From JBPBQZ01 sp050955105 (GTDB lineage: Bacteria > Pseudomonadota > Gammaproteobacteria > Burkholderiales > Burkholderiaceae), in the NCBI GenBank assembly GCA_050955105.1, contig JBPBQZ010000019.1, positions 1 through 34,288 on the forward strand: a stretch of DNA of 34,288 nucleotides, written 5' to 3'. The notes under the pieces are model-generated. The model saw nothing but the letters and a program-made list of their open reading frames with translations. It was not told the DNA's origin and searched no databases. Below, one piece after another: positions 15,998-23,897 of the stretch. The number at the start of each line of letters is the position of its first letter. The stretch's first letter is position 1. A program made the position numbers and the translations under genes.

Positions 15998-16435
15998 TCA
16001 GGGCGTGCGCGAAGCAACCGACGTCGGCGCCGGCAAAATGCTGCGAATACTGTCCGGCAAAGGCATCGACCGCCCAGCTTGGTGATCGACCCAGACGATG
16101 CGGGCACGCCCGTCCGCGAAGACCGTGTCGCCCGTGTCCGTGCGGCGAATCTCGATGCCTGTGTCGAAGCTGCTGCGGCCCGGTGGGCCGGCAAGCATGC
16201 GGCACACCAAGTCGCCAGGATAGTGCAACGGCAGGCGAAAATTCATGCTGGCGTTGACGATTACGGGGCCTTGAATGCGCAGGTCGTCGCCATACGGATA
16301 AACCGATTGCAGCCACTCGATGCGCGTCTGCTCCATGTAGCGAAAGTAGACGGTATTGTTGACGTGGCCGAACGCGTCCATATCGCCCCAGCGAATCGGC
16401 ATTTGATAGTTAAAAATTTCTTGTAGATCGGCCAT
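15998..16435 (-). CDS. Acyl-CoA thioesterase, 4-hydroxybenzoyl-CoA thioesterase family
   Basis: 145-residue hot-dog-fold protein that should hydrolyse an acyl-CoA. The motif WGDMDAFGHVNNTVYFRYME (~16-35) contains the catalytic Asp of the YbgC/FadM/4HBT family and the following His-Val-Asn-Asn. The substrate cannot be predicted. It stands alone, 337 bp from scoA on the same strand and divergent from ETF-QO. The upstream leader has a strong hairpin and no evident ribosome binding site before the ATG at 16435. Confidence 0.9.
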   Translation of the reverse strand: MADLQEIFNYQMPIRWGDMDAFGHVNNTVYFRYMEQTRIEWLQSVYPYGDDLRIQGPVIVNASMNFRLPLHYPGDLVCRMLAGPPGRSSFDTGIEIRRTDTGDTVFADGRARIVWVDHQAGRSMPLPDSIRSILPAPTSVASRTP

Positions 16436-16885
16436 GGAATCAGGACACCGGAAAGCCGTCGTCGCCCATCACGACGACGGCGTTGATAAAAAACTAGCGG
16501 CCGCATGGGCGCGGAAAAACGTTGTCGCGCAGCGCTTTTGGCCAGTCCACGCGAGCGCGCCGCCGCATCAGGCAGCGCGCGCAACTGAGTGGCCGTAGCG
16601 CACCGCTTGTTGCGGCGCCGGCCGCCTTTGGGGAAAATAGCGATCGACTGCCCCGCGCGCTTTTGCTAATTAGCCGCATCCAATGAGAAAATTCGACTCA
16701 TATACGCGCCGGACGCCCACCGCGCCGCCTGGTCGGCGGGTCGCTCGCTTCCACCCCATAACAGTTGCTGCTGGCTTGCGCCTCTGGCGCCAAGCGGGTG
16801 ACAAACCCAGCCCAGAGTTGGCCGAGACCAGGCCATTAAGCGCCGCACCATCTCATAAACATTCTAAAGGCAGAGGATTTTTTCG
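16436..16885. other. Divergent spacer between thioesterase gene and ETF-QO
   Basis: 450 bp without a supported gene, carrying the promoter regions of both flanking divergent genes. A strong hairpin (16455-16481) lies near the thioesterase start. At the other end GGCAGAGGA precedes the ETF-QO start codon. No reading frame here has family features. Confidence 0.55.
16455..16481 (-). promoter_or_regulatory. Strong leader hairpin before the thioesterase gene
   Basis: Perfect 10-bp inverted repeat GCCGTCGTCG/CGACGACGGC with a 7-base loop, ending 19 bases before the start codon at 16435. It is followed by TTT only, so it is not a classical terminator; a translational or operator role is possible. 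Confidence 0.5.
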
Positions 16886-18559
16886 ATGACGTCCCCGCAG
16901 CTGCTCGAACAATACGGTCCCCGTGAATCGATGGAATATGACGTCGTAATCGTCGGCGGCGGCCCCGCCGGCCTGGCGGCAGGGATCCGGCTAAAGCAAT
17001 TGGCGCAGGCCGCCGGTGGCGAAATCAGCGTCTGTGTTCTTGAAAAGGGCTCGGAAGTGGGCGCGCACATTCTGTCGGGCGCGGTGATGGATCCGCGGGC
17101 GTTGACCGAATTGATACCCGACTGGAAAGCGTTGGGCGCGCCGCTCGACTGCCCCGTGGTGGAAGACCGCTTCCTGTTCCTTTCGGAAAAAAGCGCCAAG
17201 CGCGTGCCCGAATGGGCGTTGCCGCATATTTTCCGCAATCACGGCAACTATGTGGTGAGCCTGGCCAATGTCGTGCGCTGGCTGGGCACGCAGGCGGAAG
17301 CATTGGGCGTAGAGATTTTCGCCGGCTTTCCCGCAGCCGAAGTGTTGTATGAGAACGGCGCGGTGAAGGGGGTCGCCACGGGCGATCTGGGGATCGGCCG
17401 CGACGGCGAACCGACCGAGAATTTCCAGTTGGGCATGGAACTGCATGCTAAATACACACTGTTTTGCGAGGGCGCGCGCGGTCATCTCGGCAAGCAGTTG
17501 ATGGAACAATACCAACTGCGCAGCGAGGCCGATCCCCAGGTTTACGGCCTCGGCATCAAGGAACTGTGGGAAATCGACCCGGCCAAACACAAGCCGGGCC
17601 TGGTGGTTCATACCGCCGGCTGGCCGCTCGACAATGACACTTACGGCGGCTCGTTCCTGTATCACATGAACGATAACCAGGTCGCGGTCGGGTTCGTGGT
17701 GGGTCTGGGCTACCAGAATCCTTACCTGTCACCGTTCGAGGAATTCCAACGCTACAAGACGCATCCGGCAATTCGCGAATTCCTGGATGGCGGCAAGCGG
17801 GTTTCGTACGGCGCACGTGCCATCGCGGCAGGCGGATTGCTGTCGCTGCCGCGACTGGTATTCCCCGGCGGTGCGCTGGTGGGCTGCGACGCCGGCTTTC
17901 TCAATGCCTCACGCATCAAAGGCAGCCATGCCGCTATCAAGACCGGCTCGATGGCGGCCGAAGCGGCGTTCGAAGCGATTCAGGGCGGTCGCCAGCATGA
18001 CGAGCTGGCCGCGTATCCGGATGCCTTCCGCCACTCGTGGCTACACACTGAATTGCATCGCGCACGCAATTTCAAGCAGTGGATGAGCAAGGGCTTGACG
18101 CTCGGCACCTTGATGGTCGGCGTCGAACAAAAGCTGTTTGGCGGCAAAGTACCGTGGACGCTGCATCACCACCACGCCGATCACGAATGCCTGAAGCCGG
18201 CATCGCAATTCAAGCCGATCGTCTATCCGAAGCCAGACGGCAAATTGACCTTCGATCGGCTGTCGTCGGTGTTCATTTCCAACACCAATCACGAAGAAAA
18301 CCAACCGGCCCACCTGACGCTGAAAGACCCGTCGGTGCCGGTGGCGATCAATCTTGCCGAGTATGCCGGCCCCGAAGCGCGTTACTGCCCCGCAGGCGTT
18401 TACGAGTTCGTGGCGGCCGATAGCGGCGATGGACAACGGCTGCAGATCAACGCTCAGAATTGCGTGCACTGCAAGACTTGCGATATCAAGGATCCGACGC
18501 AGAATATCGTCTGGGTCACGCCGGAGGGCGGCGGCGGTCCGAACTATCCCAATATGTAG
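16886..18559 (+). CDS. Electron transfer flavoprotein-ubiquinone oxidoreductase
   Basis: 557-residue membrane-associated flavoprotein with an iron-sulfur cluster. It passes electrons from ETF, reduced by acyl-CoA and other dehydrogenases, to ubiquinone. The FAD-binding VIVGGGPAGL lies at 21-30. The C-terminal 4Fe-4S ligands are the Cys of ARYCPAGVYEF and the three Cys in CVHCKTCDIKDP. The length matches bacterial ETF-QO. GGCAGAGGA lies upstream of the ATG. It is transcribed alone, convergent with aroC. With the neighbouring CoA-transferase and thioesterase it suggests fatty-acid or branched-chain catabolism, though it is not in their operon. Confidence 0.97.
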   Translation: MTSPQLLEQYGPRESMEYDVVIVGGGPAGLAAGIRLKQLAQAAGGEISVCVLEKGSEVGAHILSGAVMDPRALTELIPDWKALGAPLDCPVVEDRFLFLSEKSAKRVPEWALPHIFRNHGNYVVSLANVVRWLGTQAEALGVEIFAGFPAAEVLYENGAVKGVATGDLGIGRDGEPTENFQLGMELHAKYTLFCEGARGHLGKQLMEQYQLRSEADPQVYGLGIKELWEIDPAKHKPGLVVHTAGWPLDNDTYGGSFLYHMNDNQVAVGFVVGLGYQNPYLSPFEEFQRYKTHPAIREFLDGGKRVSYGARAIAAGGLLSLPRLVFPGGALVGCDAGFLNASRIKGSHAAIKTGSMAAEAAFEAIQGGRQHDELAAYPDAFRHSWLHTELHRARNFKQWMSKGLTLGTLMVGVEQKLFGGKVPWTLHHHHADHECLKPASQFKPIVYPKPDGKLTFDRLSSVFISNTNHEENQPAHLTLKDPSVPVAINLAEYAGPEARYCPAGVYEFVAADSGDGQRLQINAQNCVHCKTCDIKDPTQNIVWVTPEGGGGPNYPNM

Positions 18560-18566
18560 CGCTACC

Positions 18567-18595
18567 GCGCGGGCCGCTTGACCTGCGGGCCGCGC
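18567..18595. terminator. GC-rich hairpin after ETF-QO (possible terminator)
   Basis: GCGCGGGCCGC and GCGGGCCGCGC pair over 11 positions with one mismatch and a 7-base loop, 8 bases after the ETF-QO stop codon. There is no T run on either side, so termination would need another factor. Confidence 0.45.
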
Positions 18596-18604
18596 TGGGC
18601 AACC

Positions 18605-18642
18605 GCCTGCCCCGCCGGGATGTGCCTGCCCCGCCGGGATGT
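18605..18642. repeat. Perfect 19-bp tandem duplication
   Basis: The 19-base unit GCCTGCCCCGCCGGGATGT occurs twice in direct succession (18605-18623 and 18624-18642) in the convergent spacer between ETF-QO and aroC. It looks like a recent slippage duplication. Confidence 0.9.
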
Positions 18643-18712
18643 ATCGATGCTTATCTGAGTGTGATCGGCCACCAGCTCGGCGGCCCTCTTCAAATTGCCG
18701 GCATCGACCGGA

Positions 18713-19828
18713 TCAGCCGGCTGAATTGCCTGGGGCTGTGGCCGATATCACAGGCGTGCCGGTCGACACGTCGCCACACTGCGCACGGTGGCGCAACGCA
18801 TGGTCGATCAGCACCAGCGCGGTCAGCGCTTCCGCGATCGGCGTCGCACGAATGCCGACACAGGGATCGTGCCGCCCCAGCGTGGCGACGCTGGATGAAT
18901 CGCCCGCTTTGGTAATCGAACGGCGCTCGGTGCGAATGCTCGACGTCGGCTTGATCGCCAATGACAAAACAATGTCTTGTCCGGTGGAGATGCCGCCCAG
19001 CACGCCACCCGAGCGGTTACCGACAAAGCCTTCCGGCGTCAGTTCGTCGCCATGCTCGGAACCGCGCTGCGCAATGCTGTCGAAGCCCGCCCCGATCTCG
19101 AAACCCTTGACCGCATTCAAGCCCATCAGTGCATGCGCCAGATCGGCATCCAGCCGGTCGAACAAGGGTTCACCCAAACCGACCGGTACGCGGTTCGCCA
19201 CGATATTGATGCGCGCGCCGATCGAATCGCCGTCGCGGCGCAACGCATCCATGCGCGCTTCGAGTTCCGGAATCAGCGTGGCGTTGGCGGCGAAGAAAGG
19301 GTTTTTCGGGACTTCGTCCCACGCCTCGAAAGGAACGTCGAAGTCGCCCAGTGCCGCCATATAGCCGCGCACTTCCGTACCGAAGCGCTCGCGCAACCAC
19401 TTCTTCGCCACCGCACCCGCCGCCACCACGGGCGCCGTGAGACGCGCCGATGAACGGCCACCGCCGCGGTAGTCGCGGATGCCGTATTTCTGCCAATAGG
19501 TGTAGTCGGCATGACCTGGCCGGAAGGTGTCGACAAGGTTGCCGTAGTCGCGGCTGCGCTGGTCTTCATTGCGGATCAGCAAGCCGATCGGCGTGCCCGT
19601 GGTGCGGCCTTCGAACACGCCCGAGAGGATTTCCACGCGATCTTCCTCTTGCCGCTGCGTAACGTGGCGCGAAGTGCCCGGGCGACGCCGATCGAGTTCG
19701 ACCTGGATGTCCGCCTCGGACAAGGTCATTCCAGGCGGGCAGCCGTCGATCACGCAGCCGATCGCTGGTCCGTGTGACTCGCCGAATGTAGTGACCGCGA
19801 ACAGCGTGCCGAGAGTATTGCCAGACAT
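18713..19828 (-). CDS. aroC: Chorismate synthase
   Basis: 371-residue enzyme for the last shikimate-pathway step, converting EPSP to chorismate with reduced FMN. The N-terminal signature TFGESHGPAIGCVIDGCPPG, then RRPGTSRHVTQRQEEDRVEI and RGGGRSSARLTA, are diagnostic. The length is slightly above E. coli AroC. The ATG at 19828 gives the family N-terminus MSGNTLGTLFAVTTFGESHG. It starts 7 bases after the stop of the MFS gene, so the two are co-transcribed and probably translationally coupled. Its C-terminal tail after ~355 is Ala/Ser/Gly-rich and unconserved-looking. Confidence 0.97.
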   Translation of the reverse strand: MSGNTLGTLFAVTTFGESHGPAIGCVIDGCPPGMTLSEADIQVELDRRRPGTSRHVTQRQEEDRVEILSGVFEGRTTGTPIGLLIRNEDQRSRDYGNLVDTFRPGHADYTYWQKYGIRDYRGGGRSSARLTAPVVAAGAVAKKWLRERFGTEVRGYMAALGDFDVPFEAWDEVPKNPFFAANATLIPELEARMDALRRDGDSIGARINIVANRVPVGLGEPLFDRLDADLAHALMGLNAVKGFEIGAGFDSIAQRGSEHGDELTPEGFVGNRSGGVLGGISTGQDIVLSLAIKPTSSIRTERRSITKAGDSSSVATLGRHDPCVGIRATPIAEALTALVLIDHALRHRAQCGDVSTGTPVISATAPGNSAG

Positions 19829-19835
19829 GGGATTT

Positions 19836-21245
19836 TTATCGCGAACGCGGGAAAGTTCGCATTCTACCGCGCCCAATGAAGCGCCCGCGGCCGGCGTGCG
19901 CGCCGAGCACTCGCAAGCGTGCCAGCAAGGTCGGCGCTGACCAGCATAGCCACGTCAGCAGCACTACGTTGAGGATCGCCACCACCAGATACAGGCCCGG
20001 AATGGTCACGCCCAGCGAGGTCAACGCCACCGCAAGCAAGGCGGACACGATCATGAAAGCGGAGTTGAGGATGTTGTTGGCGGCGATGATGCGAGCGCGG
20101 TGCGTCGCCGGGCTGCGTCGCTGAATCCATGCGTACAGAGGCACACTGAAGACGCCGCCCGAGAACGCCAGCAAGAACAGATCGAGCATCACGCGCCAGG
20201 CTCGCCATTGCGCGATAAAGCTGCCCGGATCGAGCAGCACTCCAGGCGCCGCAGCGCTCGGCCAACCGTGGCTGGCGAAATAGAGTTCCGCGGCGAACAC
20301 GCTCATGCCGGCGGCGCCCAGCGGCACCATGCCTAGCGCGAGATGTTCGGGCGCCAAGCGCGCACAGACGATTGAGCCGGCGCCTACGCCGATCGAGAAA
20401 ATCGCCAGCAGCAGGGTCACGACGTCGGCGTCGGCGCCCAGCACGTCTTTAGTGAACGTGAAAAACGACGCGAGGAAGGTGGCGCCGACGAACCACAACC
20501 ACGAGATGCCGATCAGGCCGACGAAGATCAGGTGATCGGCGCGCGCCAGCCGCAGATTGCGCCAGGTCTCGGTCAGCGGATTCCAGTTGATGACCAGCGT
20601 GGGTTGTGACGGCTGCGAAGGCGGCACGGCCGCGGCGGTCAGGCGACCGGTTATAGCCACCAGCAGACCTGCTGCGGCGAGCGATTCGGCGCCGACGTGG
20701 CCAAACGCCGCCAATGCGCCGCCAGCGATGGTGCCGACGAGTATCGCGACGAACGTGCCGAGCTCGACGAGACCATTCCCCGGCAGCAGTTCGCGGCGCT
20801 CGAGCTGCTGTGGCAGATAAGCATATTTGACAGGACCGAAAATGGTGGAATGCACGCCCAGCAGAAATACGGCGACGTACAGCACTAGCGCGCTCGGCAA
20901 CAGGAAGCCAATCGCGGCGATGACCATCACCGTGATCTCGATGTTTTTCAGGCCGCGGAACAATGCCGCTTTATCGTACTTGTCAGCGATCTGCCCGGCC
21001 GTCGCGGAAAACAGTACGAATGGCAGAATGAAAATCGCAGAGATGGCGAAAGCGGCGACACCGGCGCTTAAACCGCCGAAGCGTGCAGCCTGATAGGTCG
21101 CCAATGAGGTGAAACCGATTTTGAACATGCCGTCATTCAGCGCCCCAAGGAACTGGGTGGCGAAGAATGGTCCGAAGCGGCGCTCGCGCAGCAGGTAGGC
21201 CGAACGGCCGGTACGGCGGCCGGCGGTCGCGGACGGGCGGCTCAA
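19836..21245 (-). CDS. MFS transporter, LplT-like
   Basis: 469-residue major facilitator with about 12 predicted membrane spans. The start of helix 1 (FGPFFATQFLGALNDGMFK) and the loop GQIADKYDKAALFRGLK resemble the lysophospholipid flippase LplT and the carrier domain found fused to acyltransferases. No acyltransferase domain is present here. Substrate by this resemblance would be lysophospholipid, which is inference. The only start that keeps helix 1 complete is a TTG at 21245, overlapping the stop of the CBS gene as TTGA; the first internal ATG (about residue 40) would cut into helix 1. It is followed 7 bases later by aroC. Confidence 0.88.
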   Translation of the reverse strand: MSRPSATAGRRTGRSAYLLRERRFGPFFATQFLGALNDGMFKIGFTSLATYQAARFGGLSAGVAAFAISAIFILPFVLFSATAGQIADKYDKAALFRGLKNIEITVMVIAAIGFLLPSALVLYVAVFLLGVHSTIFGPVKYAYLPQQLERRELLPGNGLVELGTFVAILVGTIAGGALAAFGHVGAESLAAAGLLVAITGRLTAAAVPPSQPSQPTLVINWNPLTETWRNLRLARADHLIFVGLIGISWLWFVGATFLASFFTFTKDVLGADADVVTLLLAIFSIGVGAGSIVCARLAPEHLALGMVPLGAAGMSVFAAELYFASHGWPSAAAPGVLLDPGSFIAQWRAWRVMLDLFLLAFSGGVFSVPLYAWIQRRSPATHRARIIAANNILNSAFMIVSALLAVALTSLGVTIPGLYLVVAILNVVLLTWLCWSAPTLLARLRVLGAHAGRGRFIGRGRMRTFPRSR

Positions 21246-21697
21246 TATGCCGCGTCGCCGTCGGAGGCTGGCCAGTCGCGGATATAGGCTTTGAGCATTT
21301 TGTTCTCGAAGCCCTGCTGCTCGACCACGGCTTTCGCCACGTCGTAGAAGGAAATCACGCCCATCACGTTCATATGGTCGACCACCGGCATGTAGCGGGT
21401 ATGGTGGTCGAGCATCATGCGCCGCACTTCGTTCATTTCTGTTTCCGGCGTGCAGGTCAGCGGATATTCTTCCATCGCAGCGCGGATCGTACCCTGGTCG
21501 ACGCGATGGCCGTGCGTCACCAGATAGGTATTGACCTCGCGGAACGTGAGGATGCCCACCAGATGGCCAGATTCCATTACCAACAGCGAGCCGATATCGT
21601 GCTCGGCCATGGTATCGATGGCATGGCTTAGCGGGGTGTCGGGAGTGCAGGTGAAGAGCGCGTTGCCCTTGACCGTCAGAATGTCGCTAACTTTCAT
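21242..21697 (-). CDS. CBS-domain protein
   Basis: 151-residue soluble protein made of two CBS motifs (~1-60 and ~75-135), which together form a Bateman module binding adenine nucleotides or similar ligands. Typical segments are ISDxL-like VSDILTVKGNALFTC, DIGSLLVMESGHLVGILTFRE and RYMPVVDHMNVMGVISFYDV. No attached enzyme or channel domain exists, so it probably acts by sensing or binding a partner. GGAGCAG precedes the ATG. Its stop overlaps the MFS start. A perfect 18-bp palindrome lies 53 bases upstream. Confidence 0.93.
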   Translation of the reverse strand: MKVSDILTVKGNALFTCTPDTPLSHAIDTMAEHDIGSLLVMESGHLVGILTFREVNTYLVTHGHRVDQGTIRAAMEEYPLTCTPETEMNEVRRMMLDHHTRYMPVVDHMNVMGVISFYDVAKAVVEQQGFENKMLKAYIRDWPASDGDAAY

Positions 21698-22024
21698 GAT
21701 CTGCTCCAGCTGCGGGCGGCCATCTTCTACTGAGTCAGGTTGTACGCGCGAGGTCCGATCGGACCTCCTCGAAATAGTGGCTAATCGATGCTATCGGAAA
21801 GACGCGCAAAAGGAAAGCGATGCGCGGCAGCGCGGCGCGCGCTGCACCTCCTGCTGTTGCACTGCGGCAAGCGTTGCCGGCCGACACGCAATCGGTGCAA
21901 TAACGGCTTATCCAGCGTATTGTTGAACACTGTGCGAGGGTGCCGGCAATTCGCAGTGCCCGCGCCATGCCGGCCGACCCGCCGCGCGTGATCAACGCGG
22001 CAGTTATCGACGCAGGAGACCAAA
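21698..22024. other. Divergent spacer between CBS gene and Mpo1-like gene
   Basis: 327 bp without a supported gene, expected to hold two divergent promoters. The notable feature is the palindrome at 21750-21767. AGGAGA lies just before the Mpo1-like start at 22025. Confidence 0.6.
21750..21767. promoter_or_regulatory. 18-bp perfect palindrome (candidate operator) upstream of CBS gene
   Basis: GAGGTCCGA followed directly by its exact complement TCGGACCTC, centred between 21758 and 21759. Its position, 53 bases before the CBS-protein start codon, fits an operator of a dimeric repressor or activator. In RNA it could also fold as a hairpin with a small loop. Confidence 0.6.
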
Positions 22025-22345
22025 ATGAGCCAGCCTCACGTGCGACGCGAATTCTCCACCTTCGCGGAGTTCTATCCGTATTACCTGCAGGAACATAGCG
22101 ACCTGCACTGCCGGCGGCTGCATTTCATCGGCTCGCTCGGCGTTATCGGTTGCCTGGCGATGGCAATTGCCACGGCGGATTGGGATTGGCTGGCGCTAGC
22201 GGCAGTTTGCGGCTACGGCTTTGCCTGGGTCGGACACTACTTTTTCGAGAAGAACCGTCCGGCGACCTTTTCGCATCCTTTGTACAGCCTGCTTGGCGAC
22301 TGGATGATGTTCAAGGACATCTGCACCGGCCGCATTCTTATATAG
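22025..22345 (+). CDS. Mpo1-like (DUF962) membrane protein
   Basis: 106-residue inner-membrane protein of the DUF962/YGL010w family. Yeast Mpo1 is an iron-dependent dioxygenase that shortens 2-hydroxy fatty acids. The conserved histidines are visible: HSDLHCRRLHFIG (~24-36) and GHYFFEKNRPATFSHP (~70-85), with a hydrophobic stretch at ~36-70. AGGAGA precedes the ATG. Many bacteria have this short form and its substrate is unknown there. It is convergent with the yihY-like gene. Confidence 0.92.
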   Translation: MSQPHVRREFSTFAEFYPYYLQEHSDLHCRRLHFIGSLGVIGCLAMAIATADWDWLALAAVCGYGFAWVGHYFFEKNRPATFSHPLYSLLGDWMMFKDICTGRILI

Positions 22346-22357
22346 ACACGGAGGCCA

Positions 22358-22396
22358 AGCGCGCGGCAAAACCGCCGGCACAAGGTGCCGCGCGCT
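22358..22396. terminator. Convergent hairpin between Mpo1-like and yihY-like genes
   Basis: Perfect 11-bp inverted repeat AGCGCGCGGCA/TGCCGCGCGCT with a 17-base loop, filling the 49-bp spacer and overlapping the yihY-like stop codon. No T run follows on either strand. Confidence 0.5.
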
Positions 22397-23747
22397 ACAC
22401 CTCGCCGCGGCGCGGAAAGCGATTGCGCCGCGGCGATGCGGGTGCGGGCGCGGCGAACCCCGGATCGTCGCCGGTCGCCAGACCCTGGGCCCTGGCTTCA
22501 CGCTCGATTTCGATCAACTCGGCAAGCGTCAGCGACAGCTTGTCGTTTTCCAACGCGCCCAATAAGCGCTCGCCTTCCAGTCGACCGGTTTCCATGCCAA
22601 GTTGATATTGCAGCTCCTTGCGATCAAGTACGAACATTTCGCTGAGCGCCATCAGTGAGATATTGCGCGGGCTCGTCACGAGAATCCAGCGCTGCGCACG
22701 GCGCTCTTCCTGCAGCCGCGCCACCCATTTACGCTCTTCGAAGCGCGCGAGCAACTGCGTCGTTTCACCGATCTCGCGCCGCAAACGACGCGCGAGGCCG
22801 AATGCCGTATGGCCGATGCGACCGTCTTCGCGCGCCTGGTAAAGCCGCGCCAGCAGCACGATGGCATCCAGCAGATCGCTGCCGGCGAAACGCGGATGGT
22901 GATGCTGGCCCAGGCGTATCAGCGGTAACGCGGCCGTTACGGTCGCACCGACCAAAGTAATGAACCAGCTCAGGTACACCCATAGCAGGAACAGCGGGAT
23001 GACCGCGAATGCCCCATACACGGCGGTGTAAGTCGGCATGTGCCGCACATACAGTCCGAAGCCGCGCTTGGCCAGTTCGAAGGCTACCGCCGCCAACACG
23101 CCGCCGGCCAGCGCATCGCGCCATTCGACGCGGCAGTTCGGCATGTATAGATAGATCAATGTATAGCCCAGCGCCGTGATCGGCACGACGGCCGCCGACA
23201 GTAGCCAGCTAGACATCATCGGCAGGTCTGACCAGGCCACCGACATGGTCGAAGCCGAGCGTGCCAGCAGGTAGGAGCTGGCCGAGAGGCTGACGCCGAA
23301 CAGCACCGGCCCAAGTGTGAGAATGCCCCAATAGACCAGCAGCCGCTGCGCCAGTGGACGCGGCTTGCGCACCCGCCAGATGACGTTGAGCGTGGATTCG
23401 ATCGTCATCATGGTGGTGAGCGAAGTCGCCAGCAGGAACAGCAAGCCCGCGGTCGTCAGGCCGCGCGCCTTGGCCGCAAATTCGTTCAGATAGGCGAAGA
23501 TCTGGTTGTTCACCGCGGGCGGCATCAAGCGTTGCGTGAGAAAGTCCTGCAAGGCCGCGCGGAACGAATCGAAGATCGGGAACGAGGTGAGCACCGCGAA
23601 CGCCACCGCGACCAGCGGCACCACCGACAGCACCGTAATGAAGGTGAGACTGCCGGCCACCTGTGCGATGCGATCTTCGGCGATGCGTTGGTAAGCAAAG
23701 CGGGCGAGCCGCCGCAGTGCATCGAGGTTCTGGGGGAATTTCGCCAA
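22395..23747 (-). CDS. YihY/virulence-factor-BrkB-type membrane protein
   Basis: About 450-residue inner-membrane protein of the YihY/BrkB family (formerly mislabelled RNase BN). AGSLTFITVLSVVPLVAVAF starts the first span, and about six spans follow in the first 290 residues, including LLFLLATSLTTMMTIESTLN. A soluble C-terminal part (~300-450) has a winged-helix look (HTAFGLARRLRREIGETTQL). Molecular function is unknown. I place the start at a TTG (23747), which has AAGGAGAG 9 bases upstream. An ATG at 23843 would add 32 Arg/His-rich residues not seen at the N-terminus of the family, and has no good ribosome binding site. It is divergent from wrbA. Confidence 0.9.
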   Translation of the reverse strand: MAKFPQNLDALRRLARFAYQRIAEDRIAQVAGSLTFITVLSVVPLVAVAFAVLTSFPIFDSFRAALQDFLTQRLMPPAVNNQIFAYLNEFAAKARGLTTAGLLFLLATSLTTMMTIESTLNVIWRVRKPRPLAQRLLVYWGILTLGPVLFGVSLSASSYLLARSASTMSVAWSDLPMMSSWLLSAAVVPITALGYTLIYLYMPNCRVEWRDALAGGVLAAVAFELAKRGFGLYVRHMPTYTAVYGAFAVIPLFLLWVYLSWFITLVGATVTAALPLIRLGQHHHPRFAGSDLLDAIVLLARLYQAREDGRIGHTAFGLARRLRREIGETTQLLARFEERKWVARLQEERRAQRWILVTSPRNISLMALSEMFVLDRKELQYQLGMETGRLEGERLLGALENDKLSLTLAELIEIEREARAQGLATGDDPGFAAPAPASPRRNRFPRRGEV

Positions 23748-23868
23748 GCGGGGGCTCTCCTTCGGTGCACGCCTGCAAGCGTGGCGGGTGCGCGCCGCAT
23801 GAGGCCCGTGGCGACCGAAGCGGATCGGACAGCGGCACTGCATAGCGGTCAGGCGTGGGGCGCGCCCT

Positions 23869-23874
23869 TATAAT
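23869..23874 (+). promoter_or_regulatory. wrbA -10 box
   Basis: Consensus TATAAT 24 bases before the wrbA start codon, followed by ACCGTCTT, which resembles the start region of the tRNA promoters here. The -35 element is not clear. Confidence 0.5.
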
Positions 23875-23897
23875 ACCGTCTTCCTCGGACGCGCCTC

